A DNA stretch of 64,000 nucleotides, from NCBI GenBank assembly GCA_932294295.1, contig OW028573.1, forward strand, positions 51,492,329 to 51,556,328, read 5' to 3'. Position 1 is the stretch's first letter. Each line of letters starts with the position of its first letter. The stretch comes from Alitta virens (taxonomy: Eukaryota; Annelida; Polychaeta; Phyllodocida; Nereididae). Positions 11,301 through 23,500 of the stretch are shown here, in pieces. Both the position numbers and the translations under genes were made by a program. A model generated the notes under the pieces. The model saw only the letters and a program-made list of their open reading frames with translations, searched no databases and was not told the DNA's origin.

Positions 11301-14300
11301 CCAGCGAAAGTACTTACTATCAGTGAAATCACAAGCAAGTTAATCTTAGCAACTTGGGAATGCGAGAAGATGATGTCTGTGTGTTCAACATCTTTGACCT
11401 TCTCTCGCATGAGAGCCAGGCATTTGTCATAATGTCCTTGTTGAAACTGCAGTTCTACATTGAGGTATTTCTTCAACAAGTTTTGCACAACATTTTTCAT
11501 GTGCCCTCTGATGCCACTGCTATACCGCTGGACCAATTGGACAACATCTGACATCGACATGAAGAAATCGTCACGATCTCTTTTCTTACTCAGAGTTGCA
11601 GCATGACTGTTTATAATGGCTGCAATTTGCTGACTTGGGAATTGACTCAACACAGATGTGATGTTGCTTGCATAATTGGCCATCAGTTTGCAGATCTTTT
11701 TTTCAACATCTGGCACAATACGACCTGAGATAACGTAGATGAGATCTTGAAGTTCCAGCAGCGGAAGTCTTGGATCACAGAGACACCGCATCATGACATT
11801 GATGGTGCTATGCAACCTTTGACTGAAGTAAGGGTCAGGTAGAGTGTATCCGTTCAAGACACTTTCCAGGGTAGACTTAGCTTGTTGATACTGTTGGTGG
11901 AGCTTATTACCATGCAAGTTTTGATTGGTAATGTTCACTGGTAGAGTTCCCGTGAACACTTCAGCTTGTTGGATCTTGCTTGGGTCATCCAGTTGTAATC
12001 GAGCAATTACACTTCCTGCTTCCAAGACTGCACCAGCTCGTTTTTGGAAATGCACACATCCATTTTCTGTTGCTCTCAACTCCATCACCATCTTCATCAC
12101 CTCAATTTCCACATACACATCATTGACAAAAACATGGCCACCATCTTCTACAGTTAAGTTGATGATTTTGCCAGAGCATGGAGATCTAAGCAGGGTGGGA
12201 TCATTTTCCTTTTCAAGCACACAAGTTCTGTTGTCAATAGTGATCCTGTAACTGCTCACTTCCTCTTTCATGTAAGTTGTGTAACTGTTACCCAGCGAGA
12301 CAAGAAGTCCTCCGTCACTCAAGTGATGAGCTTCTACATCAATATGAGAATCATTCATGAGAATGAAGTAAGATGTAGGGCCCATCTTAGACACTGAGGC
12401 AACATACTTGTTTCCTTCGTAGATGAACTCGACGATCACTGAACTTTTGAGAGCTGTGATTGGAAGGATTTGACCCCTGAAATGACGTACAATATCAACC
12501 ATTCAGTATCGCGACACAAAATGGATAACTACCATGAATAACTGAGAATACATCCTAGCGTAAATAATAATACCTGTCCAGAGTATTCTTGAAATGTGTG
12601 AAGCTGTTGTTGATGGTCTTTACAGCCACATGCAAAGACCCACAGATAACGCCCAACATGGCATCTGGTTTCTCAGCTTGGACCTTTTCTGCAATGAGCA
12701 TGTCCAGCCATCCAGTATGAAATGTGTTGCCTTGAAAATGTTCAGTCTCAAGCAATTTGATGAGATACTCAACAGTTGTTCGGAAGTCACCTCTGATAGA
12801 AAGCTCTTTCAATGCGATAACCATGTTTCTGAAATTAATGATAAGTTAAGTTAAACATCAGCTTACATGTATTTCTACAGCATCAAAATCTTCTACATAG
12901 ACACTAAAGTGTATTTTAGATTAGCCAAGATCATTCTGATTAACGATAAACTTACTCTCTAGCAACTTCTCGGTCCTCTCCCCAAGAAAAGCAATGACCA
13001 AACTGAGAGTCGGCAAACTCATGAAGACCACCAGAAGCAGAAACGCTGAAGTATCCCCACACATTCTTGCTACTGCGGAAGTTCAGTTCCGAGACTGTAC
13101 CAGAACTTGGCTTGAATCCCTGCAAGACAATCAGAAACAATTACACATTAAGCACATTCACCAAATGAGCAGTAAATTTAAGTCTCCAAGAAGAAGAAAG
13201 ATAAAGTTTTATTTATCATTTACACACCTCATCAGGATTTTCACTGGTAATTCTTGCAGCAATAACATGTCCCTTTGGCAATGGTTTCTGAGGTGGGTTG
13301 TCAAAATCAATGGGAGTTTCACCCCAAGGGTCTTCTCCATAGAGGACTCGGATGCACTTGATGCGGTGCAGTGGCAGACCCATAGCAATCTGGAGAGATG
13401 AAGTAACACTTATTGTTAAAGCACTGACACTAAACTAGTTGAGTACTTTTCAAAAACAAGATCATGTACATACTTGAAGCTGAGCTGATGGCAAATTGAT
13501 GTTTGTGACCATCTCAGTGCAGGGATGCTCCACCTGAAGACGGGGATTCAACTCAAGGAAATGGAAAGTTTCATCCTCATCATTGTAGAGGTATTCCACA
13601 GTTCCAGCACTGACATAGCCAACCATTTTTGCAAGTGTCACAGCAGCCTGAGGGAGAAACACAGAAAGAATATTACAATATAATAGATAACAATCAAAGC
13701 GAGAACTCAAGCATTGTCAAAAATATTTACAACAAAACAAATGTATTGTGTACCTTTTCCATTTTTTCCTGCACATCTCTTGTGGCAATCGAGACAGGAG
13801 CTTCCTCAATGATCTTCTGGTGACGTCTCTGAATGGAACAGTCTCTTCCAAATAAGGAGATAGCATTTCCATATTTGTCAGCCAATAGTTGCACTTCCAA
13901 ATGCCTGGCTTGGGTTGCTAATTTCATAATAAAGATGGGAGAACCAGGGATCTCTGCTTGGACCTGAAAATTAATGTCAAACCATATTGTCAATGTTAGT
14001 GATCAGCAACAATTTAAAACCAATTCTCAGCAGTTTTTCAAAGAACAGTAATTGATACACACCTGTCTGAATAGGTTGTGAAACTCATCAGCATTCCTGG
14101 CCTTTCTGATGCCTTTGCCACCACCTCCCTCGGAGGCCTTGATCATCACGGGAAAGCCGATTGTCTGCGCTGCTTTAAGACCTTCATCAGAATTATGCAC
14201 ACATCCCTTTTGGTACAAGTCATCAGTAACTGTAACATTTTTCCTTTCTTGCAAATCTACTGGATTCCACTCGACAGTTAATCCTGATCCATTCCATGGC

Positions 14301-16071
14301 AGTGTAGGGATTCCAGCAGTCTGAGCCACAATGGATGACGCAATTTTATCACCAAGGGCCCACATGGCATTCTCCGGCGGACCAATAAAGACAATGTCAT
14401 TCTTGTGGAGCAGCTCAGGGAGTTGAGGATTTTCTGAGGCATGACCCCAACCTGCCCATACAGCCTGAAACATACAACACTTTTGTAACACACTGAACTT
14501 CATTTGAATTGATGAGGACCATTTGTAACAAGCCACCGGTCATAATGCATCAAGCATCAGATCATTTTCTTACCTGTACTTCGGTACGCCTTGCAACATC
14601 CAAAATAAGTTCACAGTTGGCATAATTGTTGTTGTTGGTACCTCCAGGCACCAATACATACTGATCAGCAAGTCTTATATACTCTGAAAGTTAAAAATAA
14701 ACAGTTTTTGTCTCATTTACATATCCCATACATACACAATGTCATTTCTTAAATTTTCTGGATTCCAAATAGTTCTTTTAGTGAGGTAAAGAAATATGCA
14801 ATACCTACCAGCATTTGCTTTGAGATCTTCAGGGGTAACCATGACAACGAAATGCACAGCAGTTTCATTTTTGAACATTTCATAGGACCATCTTCGGATG
14901 GAACGAATGCACTTGACTGCAGCAATTCCATTGTTGGCAATCAATACCTAGAAAAGGCAGATGGTATTGTGTTGAAGACAATTGCACAGTTCCAAATCAA
15001 TGCATTACATAACTTTTAATACAAGAACTTAATAACCTTACCATTGACACTTTTGGCTAAGGTCAACACTAAACAAAAACATCTTCGACAATTGTGTACA
15101 TGGTACCCTACTTGACATTTGAGTACAAAATCAAGTTCAAAATCAAATGTCCAACAATTTACAACATCCTATCTTATCTTCTATCACCACATAATAAGAC
15201 ATTCAAAAGATAGTAAACAGTCAGAACTGATGTTAAAAAGTGTGAACAATGAAGTGAAGCACTTACTTTATTGATAAATCGGTCGCCCCCAAACTTTTTA
15301 ACGAACTCCTCTGGAGTTGCGACTGTAAAATCCTTAAGACTTCCACGAGACAAATTTCTGTATTGTCCAAATTTCATGTGATGGACACCAGACATGGACC
15401 TGGAAGGGATCAATAATGCAATAAATAACTAGCTAAATTCAACAGAATATTGATGCAACATAAAATTACAGTAGTGCCATTTATGAAATAAGTATCTACA
15501 AGCACTAACTACAATATTTCCTAACTTGAAACATATAATTGCCAAACCCCTTAACAATATCACATAATGACAATATTTTACCCTTATATTACATATAAAA
15601 CTGTACGACTGCTTAATCAAATACTTTTGCTCTCCCAGCATAATTGATATGATAATCAATATCTTATTGAGATATTTCTAGAGTTGCTACTGTGTCTCAA
15701 AATGAACCACTTGCATATTACATGTAGCTATGATAACTTAATAGCTGTCATAAATGACAATTCCATACAAGACTTCTTGAGTGCATGTTTCACCAATTTC
15801 TATACAATGCTCCAATATGATCTCACCTCTGATAAACAGGCCTATCTTGTTCATGAGTATGAGGTGGTACATTTGGGTTATCTACAACTTTAAGCATATT
15901 CCCATTTTCAACGATGCAATCCATATCATCAACTACTACCACTGCAGCAGCAGCAGAATCGGGCATGTCATCATCACCGGACTTGGTGACAACCACTCTA
16001 GAGAGATCATCTTCAAAAATTGTGGCCATCCTTGGCCTCTTGGCAAGAGGTCCATTGCAGTGGTCAGTCAT
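3931..16071 (-). CDS. ACC: Acetyl-CoA carboxylase, copy 1 (complete, 32 coding exons)
   Basis: Makes malonyl-CoA from acetyl-CoA, bicarbonate and ATP: the committed step of fatty-acid synthesis, in the cytosol. Coding exons 5' to 3': 15827-16071, 15267-15399, 14809-14947, 14574-14683, 14063-14464, 13754-13963, 13474-13647, 13228-13389, 12956-13119, 12574-12828, 11318-12476, 11006-11233, 10651-10859, 10239-10455, 10034-10138, 9875-9931, 9738-9779, 8502-8639, 8212-8382, 8033-8104, 7714-7917, 7179-7607, 6935-7072, 6376-6849, 6061-6278, 5873-5969, 5639-5774, 5354-5531, 5120-5255, 4891-5022, 4417-4724, 3931-4069. They sum to 6,981 nt, 2,326 residues plus stop, close to animal ACC1. The start ATG has A at -3 and an in-frame TAA four codons upstream. 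No N-terminal membrane anchor is visible, so it is ACC1-like rather than mitochondrial ACC2-like. Splice sites are GT-AG except intron 23 (GC-AG). Residue 1835 is Gly where ACCs normally have Arg. Confidence 0.97.
8502..11233 (-). other. ACC copy 1, exons 12-18: central region
   Basis: Residues 1052-1383. Exons 16 and 17 are very small (57 and 42 nt). From memory of the family, vertebrate ACC1 has about 15 extra residues where these two exons meet; here the 95 bp intron between them has no room for a matching exon, so the region is naturally shorter. Exon 18 ([19 protein letters not shown]) is strongly conserved. Its donor is a weak GTCCGT, but it is the only one that keeps frame with exon 19. 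Intron 17 (8640-9737) is long and holds an RT relic. Confidence 0.9.
8771..9062 (+). mobile_element. Deleted RT relic in ACC intron 17, copy 1
   Basis: A short remnant of a second non-LTR element, opposite to ACC. It starts with the RT motif [10 protein letters not shown], then jumps straight to the C-terminal part (SSSISG, then a YGFNY-like stretch, interrupted), then the element's 3' end (ATGAATAAATAA). Comparison with copy 4 shows that about 545 bp and about 72 bp were lost internally. Confidence 0.75.
11318..12476 (-). other. ACC copy 1, exon 11: biotin carrier domain and start of the central region
   Basis: The largest exon (1,159 nt, residues 665-1051). It contains the biotinylation motif EVMKM; the modified lysine is Lys793 (codon 12092-12094). 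The preceding segment ([18 protein letters not shown]) is the usual first half of the biotinyl fold. The rest enters the large ACC central domain, which has no catalytic role and holds the two active centres in register. Residue 755 is Glu here but Lys in copies 2 and 3. Confidence 0.95.
12574..14947 (-). other. ACC copy 1, exons 3-10: biotin carboxylase region
   Basis: Residues about 127-664. Exon 3 begins with the [12 protein letters not shown] motif that opens biotin carboxylase domains. Exon 5 carries the ATP-grasp glycine loop [11 protein letters not shown] (residues 320-330). Exon 7 carries [10 protein letters not shown] (residues 445-454), with the catalytic Arg and Glu used in carboxylating biotin. 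Exon 9 carries the [13 protein letters not shown] stretch typical of eukaryotic ACC. This domain carboxylates the biotin on Lys793 with ATP and bicarbonate. All motif residues expected for activity are present. Confidence 0.95.
15267..16071 (-). other. ACC copy 1, exons 1-2: N-terminus and AMPK-type phosphosite
   Basis: Exon 1 (81 codons plus 2 nt) encodes a low-complexity leader: a basic KRPR patch, acidic stretches and an Ala/Val run. Exon 2 opens with the motif RSMSG. Its second serine, Ser85 (codon 15390-15392), aligns with the serine that AMPK phosphorylates to switch off mammalian ACC1 (human Ser79), with an Arg at -3. That Arg82 codon is itself split by intron 1. Exon 2 continues into the conserved [11 protein letters not shown] stretch leading into the biotin carboxylase domain. 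The phosphosite role is inferred from homology. Confidence 0.85.
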
Positions 16072-16242
16072 GGTTAATAATTATTATGGTAACTTATCAA
16101 TGCAGCTCAATGCAAACTTAAGAAGACAAATGATGAATGTTTTCCTCCTTGGCAAAATATCCAAACAAACCAAAGAAATACGAAACAGTTACAGAGACAG
16201 CTTGCAGGACAACCAATGACTAGTGTCCAGAGACAACTGTAC

Positions 16243-16357
16243 TGACCAATGCCCTGATCAGCATTTATACTTCAGCCACTGCCCGCAAGATCATCTGGAC
16301 ACAGGTCACTATAAAGGACCCCTATAACTGCACGCATGTCAATGTGCTCATAGGGGT
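16243..16357 (-). promoter_or_regulatory. Candidate core promoter of ACC copy 1
   Basis: Reading the - strand, TATAAAT (16263-16269) is followed 26 nt later by a TCAGT initiator-like site with its A at 16243, about 170 nt before the start codon. Just upstream lies an interrupted palindrome: ACCCCTAT at 16318-16325 pairs with ATAGGGGT at 16350-16357, with an inner GCAC/GTGC pair. The arrangement is plausible for a TATA promoter but is not proved. A spliced 5' leader exon further away cannot be excluded. Confidence 0.4.
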
Positions 16358-17301
16358 TAAGACAATGGCTGAAGCTCACACAATTAGAGGATAAGGCTTA
16401 GGTAATGACATTATCCCCCATTGTTGTTTAATACAGAATTGGTTTTTAATAGCAAAACCAAATATTTGGCAAATATGCATTATCTACTGACTGGTACCTT
16501 TAGCAACACATGGGTGGTCACAACTTGAAAAATTGACTTTGTTGATTTTCAAATCACATTAGTAATTTACTAAACAAGGAAGGTTAGTCTGTCATAATGT
16601 CTTATTCAGCAACATTCATTCAGACACATAATCACACAATCTGAAGCACACCATTACTGTCATAAGGTAGACAATGCGAGACTTCTCAATTAAACTTGAC
16701 AAAATCTACAGGTACTGAAGAATTTAATTCTTATATCAGAGTACACTGTGATGAATATCTCTCTTCTTTTGTTTTATTTTTTTAGCCACATGGATTCTAA
16801 CATTGCAGCACATTGGAGTGTCCAAAAGCCTCTAACCATGCTCAGCACACCCATATGGACCATTCACACTCTGCTTTTGGAACAAATATGAGAAATGTTC
16901 TCTCACATTTATCATTCTTCTTCTTTTTTTTAGCCAATTGCTTATTTGTTCAGACTGACTATGTCTACTGAATTGTATGACCCACAAATTGTCATTTTCA
17001 TTTAAAATTTCCAGCACAATTTAGTCCAATCTTTTTCATAGCATATAAGACCCTACACATCTGTTGCTAAGCTGCAGCAATCCCAGGAATTTCTTTATTC
17101 CTAAACGAGAAGAATTTGTTGCCTTGGAAACCTAGCCTCAGGAGCCAATCAAAGGTGGTCATCTGATGGTCAAAAGGTCTGGAGTTCTTGCTAGAAGCAG
17201 AACAGCCACATCTCAATAATCTTGTCCCCTGTCAACATAAAACAATTTTTTTTTTAATTTCAGTTAATATATAAATATAAACTGGAGATTTTCTTGCTGC
17301 A
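16358..17301. other. Spacer between ACC copy 1 promoter and copy 2 RT relic
   Basis: About 0.9 kb of AT-rich non-coding sequence with no exon, RNA gene or repeat that I recognise. The junction created by the tandem duplication should lie in this spacer (equivalents 32983-33927 and 49665-50611). Because all copies match through it, the exact breakpoint cannot be read from this window. Confidence 0.5.
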
Positions 17302-18542
17302 GATGCTGAAGTGTGCAATACAGACCACTTTCAATCTGAATTCACTTCAAGATTAGAACTAAATTTAGAACTAGATTGTCAATCCATTCTTGGTCCTCTT
17401 TTATTTATCATTTATGTCAATGATCTTGTCAACGCTACTTCTGTCTTTCATCCAATTGTTTATGCTGATGATACAACTCTTGTTGCTTCCCTGAATACTT
17501 TTCAGGGTGAAAGAAATATGAATGATGAGTTGGTCAGCGTGAGCAATTGGATGAAGGCAAATAAGCTATCTATTAACAAAAGCAAAACGAAAGCCATGAT
17601 TTTCCATGCACCCCAAAGAAGAGTTCAAATTCCTACTATTAAAATATAAGACTCTGTTATCGAATTTGTCAATGAATTTAACTTCCTTGGCATAATGTTA
17701 GATAGACATCTAAATTGGAAAGCTCACCGTGATATTATTACAAAGAAATTGTCAAAAACAGTAGGCATTATGCACAGATTAAAAAATATGTTGCCTCTCT
17801 GTGCCTTGTTACATTGTGTTATCATACTTAAACTATGGAGCTCTTCTTTGCTGTCAGAGCTCTTACTAACAGTAAATATAATTGTCATACTATGGTTTAT
17901 TTAAAAAACTAAATCTTTTAAAATTCCATGATATCTGTGCACTGTGTGATCTGAAATTCTGCCATAAACGATTCAACAATGCCTTGCCACAGTATTTTCT
18001 TGATTTACTACTGCTATTTAGAGATGATCCTCATTACTATGAAACTCGAATAGCTGGTCAACTACGACTTCCCTTAATTTGCAAAACAGAGTATTAAGTA
18101 TAGATTTATCAAAACCCTTAATAATATGCCCATAACTTACAGAGAAAAATTAGAAACACATAGTTTAGATGGATTTAAGAAATATGTGAAAAATAGCACT
18201 GCAGCATCTTATTCCGCAGACTGCAGTATTGAAAATTGCTATATATGTATAAATGTTCATCCTACTGCTTCTTCATAATACTTTTCAACAATATATTCTT
18301 TAACTTGAGATGAGTAACATTGATGAGACTACTACTGATGAGAGTAAATTCCATATTGTGTTTGATTTAATGTTCACTATGTAATATTAATAGATCTCTC
18401 CAGGTGGCCTCACGCTAGCGATAAAATGTATTTATCTTTGTGAGGTCTCCTTGCAAAACAAATGTTTATAAATGAAAATATGAAAATAAATTGTAAATAT
18501 TTTTTTTTTTGCAAAATAAAAAGAATCTGAATCTGAATGAAT
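17302..18542 (+). mobile_element. CR1/L2-like retrotransposon relic, copy 2
   Basis: The same insertion as in copy 1, carried along by the unit duplication rather than inserted independently. It has a private 41 bp deletion around 17850 that removes the segment between the thumb and the C-terminal region. The same stop follows the YADD-containing part (17311-17649). Confidence 0.85.
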
Positions 18543-18591
18543 CAATGTGTTGATGTTTGTGAAATTGCATGAAAAATGTCAACTACCAAAG

Positions 18592-19007
18592 AACTCTGGT
18601 TGCCATGGGTGACAATGCTGGATACATCAGCCTCTCCCGGCTTCCATGCAACAAGCAGGAGGTATGCGGTTAATCTGATCTCTCTTTTTTTAAAGAGACA
18701 TTTTGTGAAGTGCAGAAAAATTGACAAAATAATCTCCAGTAAAATTATCTGTAGGACCAACTATTGTATGATAACACTCTTACATGTATAATCATTCAAT
18801 TTGCTCATCTGGTTTCGTTTGTGATCATTATAATAAATTATTCATTGCTACTACAATGTACTGAGGACAATCGTTACTTTGCAGGTTAACAGTCACACAT
18901 ACAGAAGCCATTTGTCCTTCAAGAACCTTGTTTTCACAAGGAATGGTTTTAAGGTCATAACTGCTGGAGGAGCAGACTCCTCGATCCTACAATGGGCTGT
19001 TGTTTGA
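18592..19007 (+). pseudogene. Orphan EML-like 3' exons, copy 2
   Basis: Exon A 18592-18661 and exon B 18885-19007, encoding the same peptides as in copy 1. Upstream lie the RT relic and the ACC copy 1 promoter region, so no full EML gene can feed into these exons. They are a passenger fragment of the duplication. Confidence 0.7.
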
Positions 19008-20567
19008 ATTTACTGTACCAGACTCCACAAAAATGTGATTGTCAAATACTGCATATACACTGTTAAACATTTCATACAGATCCCATGGGTTTCTTTTCTT
19101 TTTCTTCTTGTTTAACCACATTTGCAGTGTAAATCAGCTAGCTGGAATAGCTGAGCGTAGGGTGTTTAAATTAAATTAATGATATGACCAAAGTAGTCGT
19201 CACTTTATGACAAGTTAGTGCATGCATCAGGATAAGGAAAGGTGGATGAAAGCAATATACATGTAAATAGCTTCATGAAAATCACACAACAATCATCTTC
19301 CCAATGACCACGGCTCGTGTCACAACCTTATTCCCCAGAAACCTCGAGGATTCAAAAACATTTTCCTTTATCTAGGGCAGTAAATTTTTAAGTTATTTTA
19401 TACAGAGCACAGATAAGTATCAGCGAATCCCAAGCAACTTGCATGACCCAGTGGTGTTGTCACAGAAACGCTGTCGGACACATTTATTTCAACCACACTC
19501 CGGAAGACCGGGTAAAACGAGGTCATTTTCCAGGAAAAGATTAAATATCATTTACATCAGACCCACATATCTTGGTTACGACGAAAATTTATTAACAATT
19601 CATCATAGCCTGTTATGAGACTATTTCTATGAGAAACCTGTCACTTTCTCTTCACAATGCATACACTAAATGCAATGCCACACCAATTAGAAATGTTTTG
19701 ATGAAAATCATATGCTACAATGTTAGTTTTACTCATGATACTTCCAACCAAGAGAGGCTTCATTGTAATCCATTCCAAAGTACCCAGGAGCCAAATAATG
19801 CACCTTTTAGATGAGTATCTGGATCTCCCAAATGTAGTTTTGTATAAAATAAACAGAAGTGAAGAAGGTTGTATGAAAACTTGTAATTTTATTAGACCAG
19901 ATTGCTCACTATAACACATATCACATATTGGCAACATAGGATATAATATAAATTCTTAACATTTTTTATACATACATCTTTCAATCACAATGACATCACA
20001 TCAAGATAAGATTGAAGATAACAATACTATAATGATGGAAGCAATCTCACAGCCAACAATGAGATCACAAAATAAACCCAGTTTACTCAGAAACAGGAAA
20101 CTTACAAAAATCTGAACAAAAATTAATGATACTAAGTTATGCATCATGAACAAATAATTACACTACAATTTAGCTCAGATCCTGTTACAAAAAAGTATTG
20201 CTGTCAATGGAATGTAATCACTGGCAGTCTGACATTCAGCAAGTAAGCTAAAACAAATATTAGACAGTTTCATAGACGACTAATAAATCAGTAACATGGC
20301 TAGCAAACTGTATAAATTCAAGAAGTACTGACATACTTGATTTGTAACAAATAAAAGTGGGACACTTAAAGAAACATTTGGCTTTCTCACTACTAGTTCC
20401 AGAAAATTGCACAATATCACAACTCACAACTTGATCAGCAGAAAAACATTTAAATTAATTGCTAAAAGAAAACCAACTGATAAATGCTGACTTTATATGG
20501 CAAAATGAATACTTAAATATCATGGAGATGAATTTGATAAAGGCTTTACAACAAGTGAAATTATTCT
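19008..20567. other. Convergent 3' flank, copy 2
   Basis: Non-coding and nearly identical to 2371-3930. It contains the + strand AATAAA at 19848 and the - strand AATAAA at 19888. Confidence 0.6.
19888..19893 (-). terminator. Candidate poly(A) signal of ACC copy 2
   Basis: Same AATAAA on the - strand as in copy 1, at the same distance from the stop. Confidence 0.4.
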
Positions 20568-23500
20568 CTAATCTGAATTATCAGTGGTGGAGGGTTCTTC
20601 CATTGTTGCTAAAATCTTGCTGACTTCAGCTCTCTGTCCGTCCGACATGTGTTGTGTGATGTGAGCAACGGAATCCATGGCAACCTCTGGATTATCCTGG
20701 ATCAGGCTGCAACAAGACAAAATGTTCTTTAAATTTCTATGTTCAATAAAATTTCTACCTTATAAATGTTTTCTATCCACTTTCACTATGTAATGACAAT
20801 GCACTTACAACTTTGGACAAGTCAGCGAACTCGCACTTTTTGGACATGTTTTCAACACTGGTACTAAATTAATTCATCATCTAAGTTAATGTGCTTATAG
20901 TTTACAACCAGCCACAGCTTATTTGCCATGTGAAGTGTTCACAACTACAAACTTTGCATTTGGACAAACAGGAAAGATACACTGGACTTAAATTACTTTA
21001 CACCTACTATTTCTAGCATAAATATTTCTTTGTTTCTCTTATATTTTGCTCACCTTCTGATTTGCTGAATCACATGGTCTCTTTGGACAAATTTGATATT
21101 CTCGTAGAGAATGGAAGTCTCCCAGCTGTTTTCATTTAATTGTTTGCTCATCCACTCAACGACGGCTTTGTTGTCTTCCCATAGATAAGCATTCACTGCA
21201 CCTTCTGCCTGAACAAACCACCGACTGAGCATTGAACCCATCTGACCATCGGTCAACCCAGGATTCACCTGCCTGATCTTCTTCTTGACCTCTTCTTCCA
21301 ACAATAATCTTCTTAATCGCCAATAAAAGAACTGTCGGCTAGTCCTCCATTTCAGGATATCCTGTAAAGCAAATTTTGTAACTAAAATTCCCCAACACTA
21401 ATTTATATGAATCGTAGTATCTCAAGACTTTCCAGTTATATTACCAATACAGAACTGTCAATTATTACAAGTTTGTGACAACAAATTACTTAGCAATCTA
21501 AGACAAATGTGCTAGACTTTTACTTACAGTGATGACTCCCTTTTCCTGCATTCTCTCTGCACGATCATGGAGATCAGCAAATACTACTGCCACCTGTTGA
21601 TAAATGGCCATCAACCTCTGTTCTCTTTCAAGCATTTGTTTCTCCAACTTGATTTTCTCCTGTTTACAAAAAATGAAAGTTTGTATGTCTTAAAAAGCTA
21701 TTTCAACTAAATCAAGACAGAAAATTGACTGAAAGATTGTCATCACTAATACCCACCTCAGGTTTGAGTTCAGGAAAGGCCAGCTGATCCTTGATGCGTT
21801 TGCAGACAGGGTCTAATCTGTGCATTGTCTTGCTGAGATCTTTGTATCTGAACTTGATGTCCACTGTCCCTTCTGGCTCGAGCACCCCACCTCTGCAATG
21901 AAAACATGATTACCATGAAACATATAATTATCACTACCACTAAATCTAGTCTAAATGTGACTGACACTACCATCAAGTAATTTTCCCTACCTGCTTTCAA
22001 CATCAGCATACATCTCCATGTATTGCTCGTTAATGGTGGGATCAACAACAACCCAGGCACCTCCTCTCAATTCTCCATTTGGCGGCAAGTAAACCAAGAT
22101 TGGCTGCTTGTACTCTCTCAGGCCATCAACAATGTATGATCCAAACTTCAAGACTTGGTCAAACATATCTGATGAAGGGAACACAGCATTTAATAAACAT
22201 ACTCTGGTAAATCTTAAGCAATGTGTTCGAAACAATGAGCACTGGATAATAGACAAAATGTGAGGGCCATCCTACCTTTCATACCACCAGAGAACCCTCT
22301 CCAGTTGGCAAAGATCATAAGTGGCAGCTGTTCCCTATTAAAATCTTTGATGACTTGAGCTGTTTTGTATGCAGAGTCGGGGAACCATACTTGCCCAGCT
22401 TGTGGAATGACCTAAACAAGCAAGTTTCACATATGCAGAAGATATTTAGACCAACGAAAACTACTTCTTACTTTAATTTTAGCTGGATATCAACTTAAAA
22501 ATGTCATACCTTGGCATCAGAATCTATATTGGCTGGATCAGCAGGAATGGTGGCTTCAACACATCTCGTTTCCACGGCAATGACACCAACAGGAATGCCA
22601 CCCAGTCTGAAAGTAAACATAAATTAATTAATGAATGAATGTCAGGAGCCAAATTTATTATTCAAGGTATCAAGATAACTCACAAACAAGTCTTTACCTT
22701 GCTCTACCACAAACAACAGTCTTAGCCCAGCTGGCCAAAATCTCATGCCAAGAGCCTTTGTCAAAGAAACCAGATTCCCACACTTCATGGTTGTATGGAT
22801 GATGGCGTCCACCTAACATCCACCGAGGATCATAAGGTGCTTTGGTTGGGTAAAAGTCTACTTCACGATCAACTGGATCGATTGAAGGCATGATTGGCAA
22901 AGCCCCATCACGGCTCTGAAGAGAGAAATAGTGTTGAACAAAAAATGAAACATCATCACTGTGTGGATTTCAATTAATAAACGTCGCACAAACCATGTGT
23001 TCAGATACTGACCTTTGGCACATAAGACAGCCACCTGAGCATCACATGTACACCTTTGTAATCATCAGAGCACACAGCATGCGTCACTCCATTGTTGTAC
23101 ATAATTTGAATGCCACCAAGTTGGTTGTTGCTGGTGTATACCTCCCCACCAAGCACCTTGTTGAGAGCTCCAGCTCCCGTTAGGATGATGTGTGAATTTT
23201 CCACTTGGACAACTCTTTGTCCGAGTCGGACCAAGTATGCGCCAATGCCCACAGATCGGCAAGTCACCAAATTGAAGGTGACCACTTCATTGTAGGCCCG
23301 GGACGTCTCTCCAGCGATCATACCAGACCCTCTCAAGTTCTCAACACCAAGGCCTTCCTCTTTGCCAATGATGCTCGTTATCTTGTATCTTGACTCGCCT
23401 TCATCTTCGATCAGTTCAGCATGGACAGAATTCATTGCACTCACTTTCTTGAAGTCTTCTGGGGCAAGGTAAAGGTATTTCACGCCCTGAAAAATTATAT

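Larger units (their letters stand above)
1..16677. repeat. Tandem unit, copy 1
   Basis: First visible unit of the array. Its first base corresponds to 16678, 33303 and 49985 in the next copies, so the unit length is 16,677 bp here. The phase of the boundary is arbitrary: it was set by where the window begins, and the true duplication junction is not visible. Content from left to right is an RT relic, the EML-like tail exons, the convergent 3' flank, and a complete ACC gene on the - strand with its upstream region. Confidence 0.95.

Noticed and set aside
11925..12251. 108-codon open frame on the + strand inside the ACC biotin-carrier exon
   Set aside because: Shadow of exon 11 on the other strand; no independent start context, splice signals or family resemblance.
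15429..15659. 76-codon open frame on the - strand in ACC intron 1
   Set aside because: Intronic, Tyr/Ile/Cys-rich random translation; it is not needed for the ACC frame, which joins exon 1 to exon 2 directly.
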